This document shows positions 7,850 to 15,650 of a stretch of DNA of 64,000 nt, one piece after another. The stretch comes from Solobacterium sp. (lineage in GTDB: Bacteria; Bacillota_I; Bacilli_A; Erysipelotrichales; Erysipelotrichaceae). How positions within the stretch are numbered: position 1 is the first letter of the stretch; each line of letters opens with the position of its first letter. Below the pieces are notes generated by a model. It was not told the DNA's origin, searched no databases, and saw only the letters and a program-made list of their open reading frames with translations. Where the stretch lies: the NCBI GenBank assembly GCA_017404505.1, contig JAFRCE010000024.1:124001-188000 (forward strand), in the 5' to 3' direction. The position numbers were made by a program, and so were the translations under genes.

Positions 7850-9034
7850 TTAACCTAGCCAGGGATTTTCCGGATCGGGATCGGTCGGATCCCAGCCGCG
7901 GTTGGGAGAGTCCGGATCGATCCAGATCGAGCCCGGCTTGCCCAGCGGTCCCGGTGAATCCCAGTCGTCATACAGTTCGACGGTCGTGCCGATCGGACAG
8001 TTGTTGAAGATCCACATGGCGTCCCGGACACACAGTCTGATGCAGCCCATCGAGGCGGCGGTGCCGAGCTTGTTGTATTCGTCGTATTCCAGATCACCCT
8101 TGTCCTGGGTGTAGTAAGGTACCGAATGGAAGAGGATATCACCGACGATATCCGTGACATACTGGCCGTAGCACGGTCCGTACAGCAGACGCCAGTAACT
8201 CTTGTTGAAGGTGCGGTAGGTGCCAAGCGGTGTGGCGGCACCGGTCGAGCAGACAAAGGCCACATACGGCTGTGTATAATAGCCGTCTTCATCCTGGACA
8301 TAGACGGTCACGGTATTCATGGCCCGGTTGATGCGGATGTAGTACGGATAGTCGCTGGAACCGGCCGGGGCAGCCGGAATATCCGGTTCCGGTGCCGGTT
8401 TTTCGGCGACGTGGACGACATAGGACGACTCGGTTTCGTTGCCGTGGTTGTCCCGGGCTTTGACGGTGACGGTGTAATCGCCCGGCACGGAAGTGTCGAG
8501 ATCACTGGTCACGGTATAGGAACTGTTTTTCAGTTCCTCGCTTTCCGAAAAACTGCCTTCGATCGGGTCTTTGACACCGGTCAGGTTGGAAAGAATATCG
8601 AATTCGTCACCTTCCGTCAGTTCGATTTCGTCTGTTTCAAAGGAGATCTCCGGCGCTTTGGTATCCTTGATGACGAATTTGTACGGAAAGTCCTTCCAGG
8701 CTCGCTGGCCGTATTCGTCGACGGAACTGAGGCGGTAGGTGATGTCGTAGGTGCCCGGTTCCATCGTGTTGACGTTGCCGTAATAGGACAGCTTGCCGGT
8801 GCACTTCACGACCGGCATCAGGCGGTTGATATTGGCGCCGTATTCAACTTCCAGCAGTTTTTCGTCCACCTGCAGGTCCAATGCCGCGATCTCTTTCTCC
8901 AGCGAGGCGGCCATGGCCTGGCCCAGCTGGTATCTCTGATAGATCACGAAGGATATGATCACGGCCGCCGCAGCGAGGATCAGCAGCGGAACGATCAGAT
9001 GCGGTTTGATACGTTTTCTTTTTCTCGTTTTCAT
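7850..9034 (-). CDS. L,D-transpeptidase (YkuD) with N-terminal anchor and Ig-like domain
   Basis: 394 residues with a basic N-terminus (MKTRKRKRIKPH), one transmembrane helix (~12-32), an extracellular region with an Ig/cadherin-like fold (~95-215, including VTVKARDNHGNE), a proline linker, and a C-terminal YkuD domain. The catalytic pattern is clear: a histidine in ILFHSVPYY and SMGCIRL with the nucleophile Cys at about residue 330. YkuD enzymes make 3-3 cross-links in peptidoglycan or attach proteins to it, acting outside the membrane. The last ~45 residues are Pro/Asp/Trp-rich, an unusual tail. It is transcribed divergently from the GH25 muramidase gene, so two wall-active enzymes share one intergenic region. 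Confidence 0.92.
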   Translation of the reverse strand: MKTRKRKRIKPHLIVPLLILAAAAVIISFVIYQRYQLGQAMAASLEKEIAALDLQVDEKLLEVEYGANINRLMPVVKCTGKLSYYGNVNTMEPGTYDITYRLSSVDEYGQRAWKDFPYKFVIKDTKAPEISFETDEIELTEGDEFDILSNLTGVKDPIEGSFSESEELKNSSYTVTSDLDTSVPGDYTVTVKARDNHGNETESSYVVHVAEKPAPEPDIPAAPAGSSDYPYYIRINRAMNTVTVYVQDEDGYYTQPYVAFVCSTGAATPLGTYRTFNKSYWRLLYGPCYGQYVTDIVGDILFHSVPYYTQDKGDLEYDEYNKLGTAASMGCIRLCVRDAMWIFNNCPIGTTVELYDDWDSPGPLGKPGSIWIDPDSPNRGWDPTDPDPENPWLG

Positions 9035-9104
9035 AAAAATGGTTTTCTCTTAGACAATGAACATTATACACAAAAATGAAAGCACGGAAACAGAAGCACT
9101 CATG

Positions 9105-9110
9105 TATAAT
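9105..9110 (+). promoter_or_regulatory. -10 box 7 nt upstream of the GH25 start codon
   Basis: TATAAT ends 7 nt before ATG 9118, where transcription would be expected to start at or next to the start codon. No Shine-Dalgarno lies between. No clear -35 was found. Confidence 0.45.
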
Positions 9111-9117
9111 GGATACC

Positions 9118-9984
9118 ATGACAGGAAAAAAGGTAAAACTGAAACGTGCTTACCGGAAGAGACGGATCAGTGGTTCAGCGATTCTGCTCATGACTTTCGT
9201 ACTGTTTGTCGTATGTGCCCGTATGTACGGCTGCGCAAGAAGAGAGCGGGAAATGCGCGAGGCGGAGAGTCAGACCGTAAGCGCTCCTTATATCGAACAC
9301 GACTATGACTTTGCCAACCTGCAGTGGAACGGCTGGCTGGTCAGTTATGAAGACGAGAATTACACGTCCCGTCAGGGTATCGACGTGTCCATGCACCAGG
9401 AGGAGATCGACTGGGCGGCGGTAAAGGCCCAGGGCATCGATTTCGCCTTTATCCGCTGCGGCTACCGCGGCTATCTGTACGGCGATGTCTGGGAAGATCC
9501 GTATTTCCATGCCAATATGATGGGTGCCATTGAGAATGACATTGATATCGGTGTCTATTTCTTCTCGCAGGCCATCAATGAAGAAGAAGCCCGTGAGGAA
9601 GCGGATTTTATCATCCGCATACTGCGCGGCTATGAGATCGATCTGCCCGTCGTCTTCGACATGGAAACTTCGGTCGACGGCTATCCGAGCCGCATCCTGG
9701 AAGTGGATCGTTTTGATCGCACGGTGGCGGCCGTTACCTTCCTGCATCATCTGCAGAATGCCGGCTATGACGTCATGGTCTACAACAGTTCACTGCTGTT
9801 TGATACGATCTTCATGGCGGATTATCTGCAGGAGTTCGATATCTGGGTGGCGGATTACAATTACGCTCCCCAGTATCCGTACCGCTTCTCGATCTGGCAG
9901 TATACCAGTGACGCGTATATTGACGGTATCGAAGGCAGAACCGATATGGATATCATGTTCGTGCCAAAAGAAAAGAAAGATTAA
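9118..9984 (+). CDS. GH25 muramidase (lysozyme), membrane-anchored
   Basis: 288 residues from ATG 9118, starting MTGKKVKLKRAYRKRR: a basic N-terminus, one membrane anchor (~21-36), then a single GH25 domain. Hallmarks are GIDVSMHQEEIDWAAVKAQG, FAFIRCGYRG, the acidic pair in VVFDMETS, and the terminal IWQYTSD strand. GH25 enzymes cut the N-acetylmuramoyl-beta-1,4-N-acetylglucosamine bond of peptidoglycan outside the cell. An alternative start at 9076 would add 14 residues; I prefer 9118 because of the TATAAT immediately upstream, but this is not certain. Its stop codon overlaps the stop of the convergent YigZ gene. Confidence 0.9.
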   Translation: MTGKKVKLKRAYRKRRISGSAILLMTFVLFVVCARMYGCARREREMREAESQTVSAPYIEHDYDFANLQWNGWLVSYEDENYTSRQGIDVSMHQEEIDWAAVKAQGIDFAFIRCGYRGYLYGDVWEDPYFHANMMGAIENDIDIGVYFFSQAINEEEAREEADFIIRILRGYEIDLPVVFDMETSVDGYPSRILEVDRFDRTVAAVTFLHHLQNAGYDVMVYNSSLLFDTIFMADYLQEFDIWVADYNYAPQYPYRFSIWQYTSDAYIDGIEGRTDMDIMFVPKEKKD

Positions 9985-9999
9985 ACTTTCTTTTCGATG
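9966..9999. terminator. Bidirectional terminator spanning two overlapping stop codons
   Basis: A perfect 10-bp stem GAAAAGAAAG (9970-9979) / CTTTCTTTTC (9986-9995) with loop ATTAAA. The loop contains the stop codons of the GH25 gene (9982-9984) and of the YigZ gene on the opposite strand (9981-9983). Its 3' arm is T-rich on both strands. Confidence 0.7.
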
Positions 10000-10586
10000 T
10001 ATACAGTTTCAAGAAAGACAGCTTCCACAGCGCCTTTGGAAAGATTGCGGATATTCTCGGGAATATCCTTTTTTTCACTCGCGAACGTGCAGGTCACGGC
10101 ACTGTCATAGCTGAGATCACGGATCTCGGTATTGCGCCGCAGCCAGTTTTCCAATGTTCCGGACATGTCATAGGGATACGTCACCTGCCAGATATCCATC
10201 GGCACGGATTCCGTCTTGGGAGCGTTGGCCAGGGCGGAAGCCACACTGCCGGAATAGGCCCGGATCAGACCGCCGGCTCCCAGTTTGACGCCGCCGAAGT
10301 AGCGGACCACACAGGCCACGACGTCCGACAGACCGCTTTTGCGGATGCTTTCCAGCATCGGCACACCGGCCGTGCCGGAAGGTTCCTTGTTGTCGGAGGA
10401 ACGCTGGATCATGTTGTTTTCCCCCAGCATGTAGGCCGTACAGACATGCGACGCGTCGGGATACTCCTTGCGGATCGTTTCAATATATGCCCGCGCTTCT
10501 TCTTCGCTCACGGCCCGGTTGACACAGGCAATGAAGCGGGAGCGGTTGATGACGGTTTCTTCCCGGTATTCTTTTTCGAGTCTCAT
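9981..10586 (-). CDS. yigZ: YigZ/IMPACT family protein
   Basis: 201 residues from the ATG at 10586. Family signatures are plain: YMLGENNMIQRSSDNKEPSG, followed by GTAGVPMLESI and VRYFGGVKLGAGGLIRAY, then the smaller C-terminal domain. YigZ-like proteins are cytoplasmic and conserved, with a proposed ribosome or translation-stress role by relation to eukaryotic IMPACT; no reaction is established. The frame stays open upstream to 10622, but a good promoter (TTGTCA, 17 nt, TATCCT) lies inside that extension and ends 7 nt before ATG 10586, so the shorter protein is favoured and the transcript may be leaderless. Confidence 0.92.
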   Translation of the reverse strand: MRLEKEYREETVINRSRFIACVNRAVSEEEARAYIETIRKEYPDASHVCTAYMLGENNMIQRSSDNKEPSGTAGVPMLESIRKSGLSDVVACVVRYFGGVKLGAGGLIRAYSGSVASALANAPKTESVPMDIWQVTYPYDMSGTLENWLRRNTEIRDLSYDSAVTCTFASEKKDIPENIRNLSKGAVEAVFLETVYIEKKV

Positions 10587-10593
10587 ATAGAAT

Positions 10594-10622
10594 AGGATAG
10601 CCTGTTTTTCATCAACTGACAA
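10594..10622 (-). promoter_or_regulatory. Promoter of yigZ
   Basis: On the minus strand TTGTCA (10622-10617) and TATCCT (10599-10594) are separated by exactly 17 nt, and the yigZ start codon begins 8 nt after the -10 box. Confidence 0.65.
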
Positions 10623-10666
10623 CTGAGCGGGAAGTCGGTATAATAGGAAAGTTGGAGGACAATTCT

Positions 10667-13561
10667 ATGCGATTTGTTCAGGGTAATACGATACACGGAT
10701 TCACCCTTAAAAAAGTCACCCATGTGGATGACTGTGACGGGGATCTGTATGAATTCATACATGATCAAACCGGTGCTGAAGTATTGTGGCTGGACCGGGC
10801 TGATACAAATAAAACGTTCGCGATCGCGTTCAAGACACTGCCGCAGGACGATACCGGGGTCTTTCATATTCTCGAGCATTCGGTGCTGAACGGTTCAAAG
10901 AAATATCCCTTGCAGGAACCGTTCGTGGAACTGCTCAAGGGCAGTCTGCAGACGTTCCTGAATGCCTTTACCTATCCGGACAAGACGGTATATCCGGTCG
11001 CTTCCCGCAACGACAAGGATTTCATGAATCTGATTTCCGTCTATATGGACGCGGTGTTCTGCCCGGCCATCTATGACAATCCGAATATCTTCTATCAGGA
11101 AGGCTGGCATTACGAGATCCGCGATCCCAAAGAAGAGGCTGTCTATAAAGGCGTTGTCCTGAATGAGATGAAAGGCGCGTTCTCTTCCGTCGACGAGATC
11201 CTCGTGGATGCGTTCAACCGCGTTCTCTTTCCGGACAACTGCTATAAGTATGTGTCCGGCGGCGATCCGGCTTACATTACGGATCTCTCCTATGAACAGG
11301 CACTGGCCACCCACCGGAAGTACTACCACCCATCCAATGCGAGAGTCTTCCTGGACGGCACGATGGCAGTGGAAGACGTTCTGAAGTTCATGGATGAGGA
11401 ATACTTCTCAAAATACGAAAAAGAAGAGATGTCTTTCGTCATCCCGATGCAGAAGGAAGTCAAGGCGCAGAAATATGTCTGTGAATACGAGATCGACGCG
11501 AGTGAAAGCGAAAAGGACAAGACGCAGATCGCCATGGGCCGCATCGTTTCGACCTTTGACAATTATGAAAAGAACATTGCCTGGAGTGCCCTGGCTTCGA
11601 TCCTTGTCTCCAGCAACGAATCACCGTTAAAGAAGGCGATCCTGGACAAAGGTCTCGGCCAGGACGTGGAGCTGGAGCTCTTTGACGGCATCCAGCAGCC
11701 CTGGGTCATTCTCAATGTCCGAAACACCAATGAAGAACAATATGACGAAGTCGTTCAGACGATTCTGGAAACAGCTGAAAAACTGGTCCGGGAAGGTCTG
11801 CCGCATGAGCAGATCACGGCTTCGCTGAACCAGATGGAATTCCGTTATAAGGAAAAGCGCGAACCGGCCGGCCTGATGTACGCGCAGCGTTCGCTCGACG
11901 CCTGGCTGTATGACGGTGATCCGCTGACCTATCTTCGCCTCGGACATATCTTTGAAGAACTGCGTCAGAAAGCGGAGAAAGGTTATTTTGAAGAACTGCT
12001 GCGAGAGTTCCTGCTCGATGCGGAACATCTCTGCACTGTCGTGGTGATTCCTTCTGGCAAACTTGCGGAAGCGCGCCTGAATGCCGAAAAGGAAAAGCTG
12101 CAGGCCGCCCGCAAAAGCTGGCCGGATGTGCAGACCTATATCGACCTGAACCGGAAGCTGGATGAATGGCAGGAGGCAGGTGACAGTCCGGAAGTGCTGG
12201 CTACCCTGCCGAAGCTGACCCTCGACGATCTCAATGACATGCCGGAAGACGATCCGTTTGAAGAAAAGAAGATCCGGGGCGTGCCGGTGATTTTACATCC
12301 GGCTGAGAAGTCGGGCATTGTCTATCTCAATCTCTATTTCAATCTGGCCGGTGTGCAGCGTGATTATCTGCCGTCCCTCGGTTTATATGCCGGTATGTTC
12401 ATGTCATTGCCGACGAAACGGAAAACCGTCGAACAGCTGCAGGAAGCCGTGCGCCGTGATCTTGGCGGGCTGAACGTCTTCCTGGATTCTTTCTCGATGA
12501 AGCAGGACAACAAGGCGGTTCTGCCGCTGCTTGGGGTCAGCTGCTCGGTGCTGGAAAAGAATCTCGACAAAGCGATCGATCTGATTCTGGAAGTGTTGCA
12601 GGAGACGGTCTTTGACAAAGAGCGGATCCTGCCGCTGCTGAAGCAGAACAACGAAGACTTCCGGCAGGGCCTGATCATGAACGGTCATGCCATGGCCATG
12701 CGGCGGGCCAGTGCCCACTTCAGTGCCGAAGGTGTGTTCCGGGAATATGTCGGCGGCATCGCTTCCGGTCTGCATGACCGCGATCTGGAAGCCAATTATG
12801 AAGAAAAGATCGCCGCCTTTATCAACGAATGTGAAATGTATTCGGACGTGCTGTTTTCGTCCGACCGGCTGACGATCAGTATCACCGGCGAACACGAAGA
12901 ACTTCTGGAAAACATGATCGAGAGGCTGCACCGCTATGATGCCAACCGGGCCCTGGTGCACTATCCGTTATTGAAGGAACCAAAAGAAGCCATCGTGATT
13001 CCGGCTGGTATCTCCTACAGCGCCATGGCCGGCAACCTGCTCGATCAGGGCGGGGAGTTCTCCGCCGGAATGCATGTCATTTCCCAGGCCCTGACCTATG
13101 ACTATCTCTGGAGCGAAGTGCGCGTCAAGGGCGGTGCCTATGGTACCGGCTTCAGCATCAATCCGAACGGCAACTGCGGCGCCTATTCCTACCGTGATCC
13201 CGACCCGGTCACCACACTGGAAACCTTCCTGGCGATTCCCGAATATATCCGCACCTTCGGGGAAAGCCAGGATATCACCCAGCTGATCATCGGCACGATC
13301 GCGGCAACCGAGCCGTTACTTTCACCGGCCGCCCGAATCCGTCTTTCCGATGCCCGGTATTTCCGGCATGTGTCCTATGAAGACCGGCTGGACAGCCGCA
13401 GAAAGATCATTCAGATGAATGTCGATACCTTCCGCTCCTATGCCGACCTGTTTGAGCAGATCGGCGAAGACACGGCGGTCTGTGTCATCGGCGCAAGAGA
13501 AACGGTCGGCGAATTGCCGGAAGATTTCACGGAGATCCGCATCGATGATCAGAGTGAGTAG
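10667..13561 (+). CDS. M16C zinc metalloprotease (presequence protease/PreP-like)
   Basis: 964 residues, the usual size for the clam-shell M16C family. The inverted zinc motif HILEH is at residues 67-71 (two His ligands, catalytic Glu70), and the distal Glu ligand is probably in LNEMKGAF near 170. The second half carries the partner domain with the substrate-binding RVKGGAYGTGF segment. Such enzymes degrade short unstructured peptides in a closed chamber, ATP-independently. ATG 10667 is preceded by GGAGG (10654-10658); an in-frame TTG at 10652 overlaps that site and is not needed. A TATAAT near 10639 may be the promoter. The esterase gene overlaps its 3' end by 17 nt. Confidence 0.92.
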   Translation: MRFVQGNTIHGFTLKKVTHVDDCDGDLYEFIHDQTGAEVLWLDRADTNKTFAIAFKTLPQDDTGVFHILEHSVLNGSKKYPLQEPFVELLKGSLQTFLNAFTYPDKTVYPVASRNDKDFMNLISVYMDAVFCPAIYDNPNIFYQEGWHYEIRDPKEEAVYKGVVLNEMKGAFSSVDEILVDAFNRVLFPDNCYKYVSGGDPAYITDLSYEQALATHRKYYHPSNARVFLDGTMAVEDVLKFMDEEYFSKYEKEEMSFVIPMQKEVKAQKYVCEYEIDASESEKDKTQIAMGRIVSTFDNYEKNIAWSALASILVSSNESPLKKAILDKGLGQDVELELFDGIQQPWVILNVRNTNEEQYDEVVQTILETAEKLVREGLPHEQITASLNQMEFRYKEKREPAGLMYAQRSLDAWLYDGDPLTYLRLGHIFEELRQKAEKGYFEELLREFLLDAEHLCTVVVIPSGKLAEARLNAEKEKLQAARKSWPDVQTYIDLNRKLDEWQEAGDSPEVLATLPKLTLDDLNDMPEDDPFEEKKIRGVPVILHPAEKSGIVYLNLYFNLAGVQRDYLPSLGLYAGMFMSLPTKRKTVEQLQEAVRRDLGGLNVFLDSFSMKQDNKAVLPLLGVSCSVLEKNLDKAIDLILEVLQETVFDKERILPLLKQNNEDFRQGLIMNGHAMAMRRASAHFSAEGVFREYVGGIASGLHDRDLEANYEEKIAAFINECEMYSDVLFSSDRLTISITGEHEELLENMIERLHRYDANRALVHYPLLKEPKEAIVIPAGISYSAMAGNLLDQGGEFSAGMHVISQALTYDYLWSEVRVKGGAYGTGFSINPNGNCGAYSYRDPDPVTTLETFLAIPEYIRTFGESQDITQLIIGTIAATEPLLSPAARIRLSDARYFRHVSYEDRLDSRRKIIQMNVDTFRSYADLFEQIGEDTAVCVIGARETVGELPEDFTEIRIDDQSE

Positions 13562-14144
13562 TTTTCATCCGGGAAACGATGATCTGATCGTTCTGATCGG
13601 CGAAGAAGACAGCAGCGTATTGCCGGAAGTGAAGGAAAGTCTTCTGCTGATCGCGGTGGACGACTGGAACCGGCAGCTTTCTCCCTGGCCGGCGGAGAAG
13701 GTCTTCAAAAAAGGAGACCCCTTTGCCGGAGAAGCGGAGGAAACCATAAAGGAACTGACGGAGATCCTGAAGCCGTATCAGGGGAAATACCGGACTATGA
13801 CGATTGCCGGCTATTCTCTGGCCGGTCTGTTCGCTCTGTACACCTGCACGAAATGCGAGCTGTTCGATCGTTGTCTTTCCGCCTCCGGATCGTTGTGGTT
13901 TCCCGGCTGGTTGGAATACCTGAAAGATCATCCGCTGCATTGCCGCAGGGTATATCTGTCTCTGGGCGATACCGAGAAGAATACCCGCAATCCTCTGATG
14001 GCGAACGTGGAGGAAAATACCGAACGAAGCCGGGATCTGATCGCGGCATACGCGGAGGTGAAGCTGGAAATGAATCCTGGCAATCACTTCAATGATCCGC
14101 CTGGCAGAATCAACAAAGGAATTCAGTGGCTGCGTGCCGCTTGA
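13545..14144 (+). CDS. Alpha/beta-hydrolase, esterase-D-like
   Basis: 199 residues. The nucleophile elbow GYSLAGLF is at about residue 88, with an acid candidate in SLGDTEKNTRNP and a C-terminal His in GNHFNDP, giving a plausible Ser-Asp-His triad. The fold order resembles small esterases of the enterochelin esterase/esterase-D superfamily, but the substrate is unknown. The start codon at 13545 lies inside the 3' end of the M16C gene, implying translational coupling, and the stop codon lies inside the terminator hairpin. Confidence 0.8.
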   Translation: MIRVSSFHPGNDDLIVLIGEEDSSVLPEVKESLLLIAVDDWNRQLSPWPAEKVFKKGDPFAGEAEETIKELTEILKPYQGKYRTMTIAGYSLAGLFALYTCTKCELFDRCLSASGSLWFPGWLEYLKDHPLHCRRVYLSLGDTEKNTRNPLMANVEENTERSRDLIAAYAEVKLEMNPGNHFNDPPGRINKGIQWLRAA

Positions 14145-14154
14145 ATTCCTTTTT
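14118..14154 (+). terminator. Terminator overlapping the esterase stop codon
   Basis: An 8-bp perfect stem GGAATTCA (14118-14125) / TGAATTCC (14142-14149) is followed by TTTTT. Its 3' arm also carries the -35 hexamer of the perR promoter. Confidence 0.75.
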
Positions 14155-14183
14155 CATATCTGTCATAATGAGAATAGTTCTCA
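14141..14183 (+). promoter_or_regulatory. perR promoter with overlapping palindromic operator
   Basis: TTGAAT (14141-14146), 17 nt, CATAAT (14164-14169). A perfect interrupted palindrome TGAGAA-TAG-TTCTCA at 14169-14183 covers the last base of the -10 box and the expected transcription start. Fur-family repressors bind short AT-rich inverted repeats of this kind, so this is the likely autoregulatory site. Confidence 0.65.
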
Positions 14184-14195
14184 ATAAGGAGTGTT

Positions 14196-14600
14196 ATGCA
14201 GAGGAGACATACGCGCCAGAAACAGATCATTCAGAAGATTATCGAAGGACCGGGAAAACACATGAATGCCGAGGAAGTCATGGCTGTTTTAAAGCAGGAA
14301 GAGCCGGGCATCGGCATCGCCACGGTTTACCGGAATCTCAATCTTCTCTGTGAAGAGGGCGTCATTCAGAAGATCAATGTGCAGGGCCGCAGTTTCTATG
14401 ACGGCAATCCCGCCCCGCACGATCATCTGTACTGCGCGCGCTGCGGAGAAATCTTTGACATTGTCCTGTCCGAAATGAAAGAAGTCGAAGAACAAGCCGC
14501 CCGCCTGACCGGTGCCGTCATCCTCTCGCATCACACGGCCTTTGAAGGAATCTGTCATAATTGTCGAAAAGACGAAGAGGAGAAAAAGCAATGGAATTAA
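14196..14600 (+). CDS. perR: Fur family transcriptional regulator, PerR type
   Basis: 134 residues: an N-terminal winged helix containing the recognition-helix segment [13 protein letters not shown], then a dimerisation domain with the metal-binding [15 protein letters not shown] and a second CHNC pair. The two CxxC motifs form the structural zinc site. The rubrerythrin gene immediately downstream overlaps its end by 10 nt, the usual arrangement for the peroxide sensor PerR, which is inactivated by iron-catalysed histidine oxidation; an iron-sensing Fur cannot be excluded. It is likely to repress itself through the palindrome in its promoter. AAGGAG lies 4 nt before ATG 14196. Confidence 0.9.
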   Translation: MQRRHTRQKQIIQKIIEGPGKHMNAEEVMAVLKQEEPGIGIATVYRNLNLLCEEGVIQKINVQGRSFYDGNPAPHDHLYCARCGEIFDIVLSEMKEVEEQAARLTGAVILSHHTAFEGICHNCRKDEEEKKQWN

Positions 14601-15130
14601 AAGGATCAAAGACCGAAAAGAATCTGCAGGAAGCATTTGCCGGTGAAAGCCAGGCCCGCAACAAGTACACATATTTTGCTGAAAAAGCACGTGAGGAAGG
14701 TTACGAACAGATTGCCAATATCTTCCTCGAAACAGCCCGCAACGAACAGGAACACGCCAAGAAATGGTTCGAAGCTCTCCATGGCGGAGCTGTTCCGACA
14801 ACCGCTGAGAATCTGCAGGCCGGTATCGACGGTGAAAACGGCGAATGGACCGACATGTATGTCAGAATGGCTGCCGAAGCACGTGAAGAAGGCTTCACCC
14901 GCATCGCCGCCCAGATGGACATGGTTGCCAAAGTCGAAAAGGAACATGAGGAAAGATACCAGAAGCTGCTGGACAACCTCAAAGCCGGCACTGTCTTCGC
15001 CAAAGATGAAGACGTCGTATGGCAGTGCGAGATCTGCGGTTTCACAGTAACCGGCAAGAAGGCACCGAAGATGTGCCCGCTGTGCGGATACAAAGAGTCA
15101 TTCTTCGAAATCAAGAAGGAAAACTACTAA
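14591..15130 (+). CDS. rbr: Rubrerythrin
   Basis: 179 residues: a ferritin-like four-helix diiron domain (~1-140), with the Glu-rich metal motifs [13 protein letters not shown] and [13 protein letters not shown], and a C-terminal rubredoxin domain with paired WQCEICG and MCPLCG cysteines binding one iron. Rubrerythrin reduces hydrogen peroxide with electrons from NAD(P)H-dependent donors and is typical of anaerobes. ATG 14591, after AGAGGAGA, lies within the last codons of perR, so the two are co-translated and presumably derepressed together by peroxide. Confidence 0.96.
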   Translation: MELKGSKTEKNLQEAFAGESQARNKYTYFAEKAREEGYEQIANIFLETARNEQEHAKKWFEALHGGAVPTTAENLQAGIDGENGEWTDMYVRMAAEAREEGFTRIAAQMDMVAKVEKEHEERYQKLLDNLKAGTVFAKDEDVVWQCEICGFTVTGKKAPKMCPLCGYKESFFEIKKENY

Positions 15131-15138
15131 GAAGCAGG

Positions 15139-15174
15139 AAACAGCTGTGAATACGAATTCGCGGCTGTTTTTTC
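15139..15174 (+). terminator. Terminator of the perR-rbr operon
   Basis: A 14-bp stem (15139-15152 with 15157-15170, two G-U pairs) with tetraloop ACGA is followed by a T run. Confidence 0.9.
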
Positions 15175-15183
15175 TGTTAGAAT
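15175..15183 (+). promoter_or_regulatory. Extended -10 promoter of the VOC gene
   Basis: TGtTAGAAT lies 30 nt upstream of ATG 15213, directly after the rbr terminator. Confidence 0.45.
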
Positions 15184-15212
15184 GACAGTGATAAAAACGA
15201 AAGAGGATATCT

Positions 15213-15587
15213 ATGAAAGCTGGCACGTCGGTGATTTTTCTGCCCTGCCGTGACATTGAAAAGACACGGCATTTCTATCATGAAATACTTGGTCTTTCGA
15301 TCGAGCAGAAACAGGGAGAAAACCTGTATATCTTCGATACCGGCTATGGCTACTGGGGCTTTGTGCAGTACCGGGACGGCCGTGCACCGCTGAGCGGGCC
15401 GCAGGGCGTCTGTCTTTCTCTGAATCTGAAAGACGATCAGGCCGTGCTGCAGCGCTACGAAGAACTGAAGGATTGCTGTGAAGTGTTCCGGGAGCCTTTG
15501 AAACATCCGGATTTTCCCGTCTTTTCCTTCTTCCTGAAGGATCCGGACGGCTATCTGGTGGAATATCAGAATGTCTGGGAAGTCTGA
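15213..15587 (+). CDS. VOC superfamily protein (glyoxalase/bleomycin-resistance fold)
   Basis: 124 residues with the two beta-alpha-beta-beta-beta modules of the family: FLPCRDIEKTRHFYHEILGL opens the first, and FFLKDPDGYLVEYQNVWEV closes the second, with a Glu metal ligand in VEYQ. Members bind metals or small ligands and act as lyases, dioxygenases or antibiotic-binding proteins; the substrate here is unknown. AAAGAGGA precedes ATG 15213. It is a single-gene unit between two terminators. Confidence 0.88.
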   Translation: MKAGTSVIFLPCRDIEKTRHFYHEILGLSIEQKQGENLYIFDTGYGYWGFVQYRDGRAPLSGPQGVCLSLNLKDDQAVLQRYEELKDCCEVFREPLKHPDFPVFSFFLKDPDGYLVEYQNVWEV

Positions 15588-15607
15588 GCGCGCGGACTTC
15601 TTTTTTT
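15579..15607 (+). terminator. Terminator overlapping the VOC stop codon
   Basis: The stem GAAGTC (15579-15584) / GACTTC (15595-15600) is followed by seven T residues; the stop codon lies in the loop. Confidence 0.8.
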
Positions 15608-15650
15608 ATGGCGGTGTGGTACACTTATCGTTGTTTATGGGAGATAGTTT

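Noticed and set aside
6393..7850. A 485-codon open frame on the minus strand opposite telA.
   Set aside because: It runs through two clear terminators, has no ribosome site and no recognisable domain; it is the complement of a strongly codon-biased gene.
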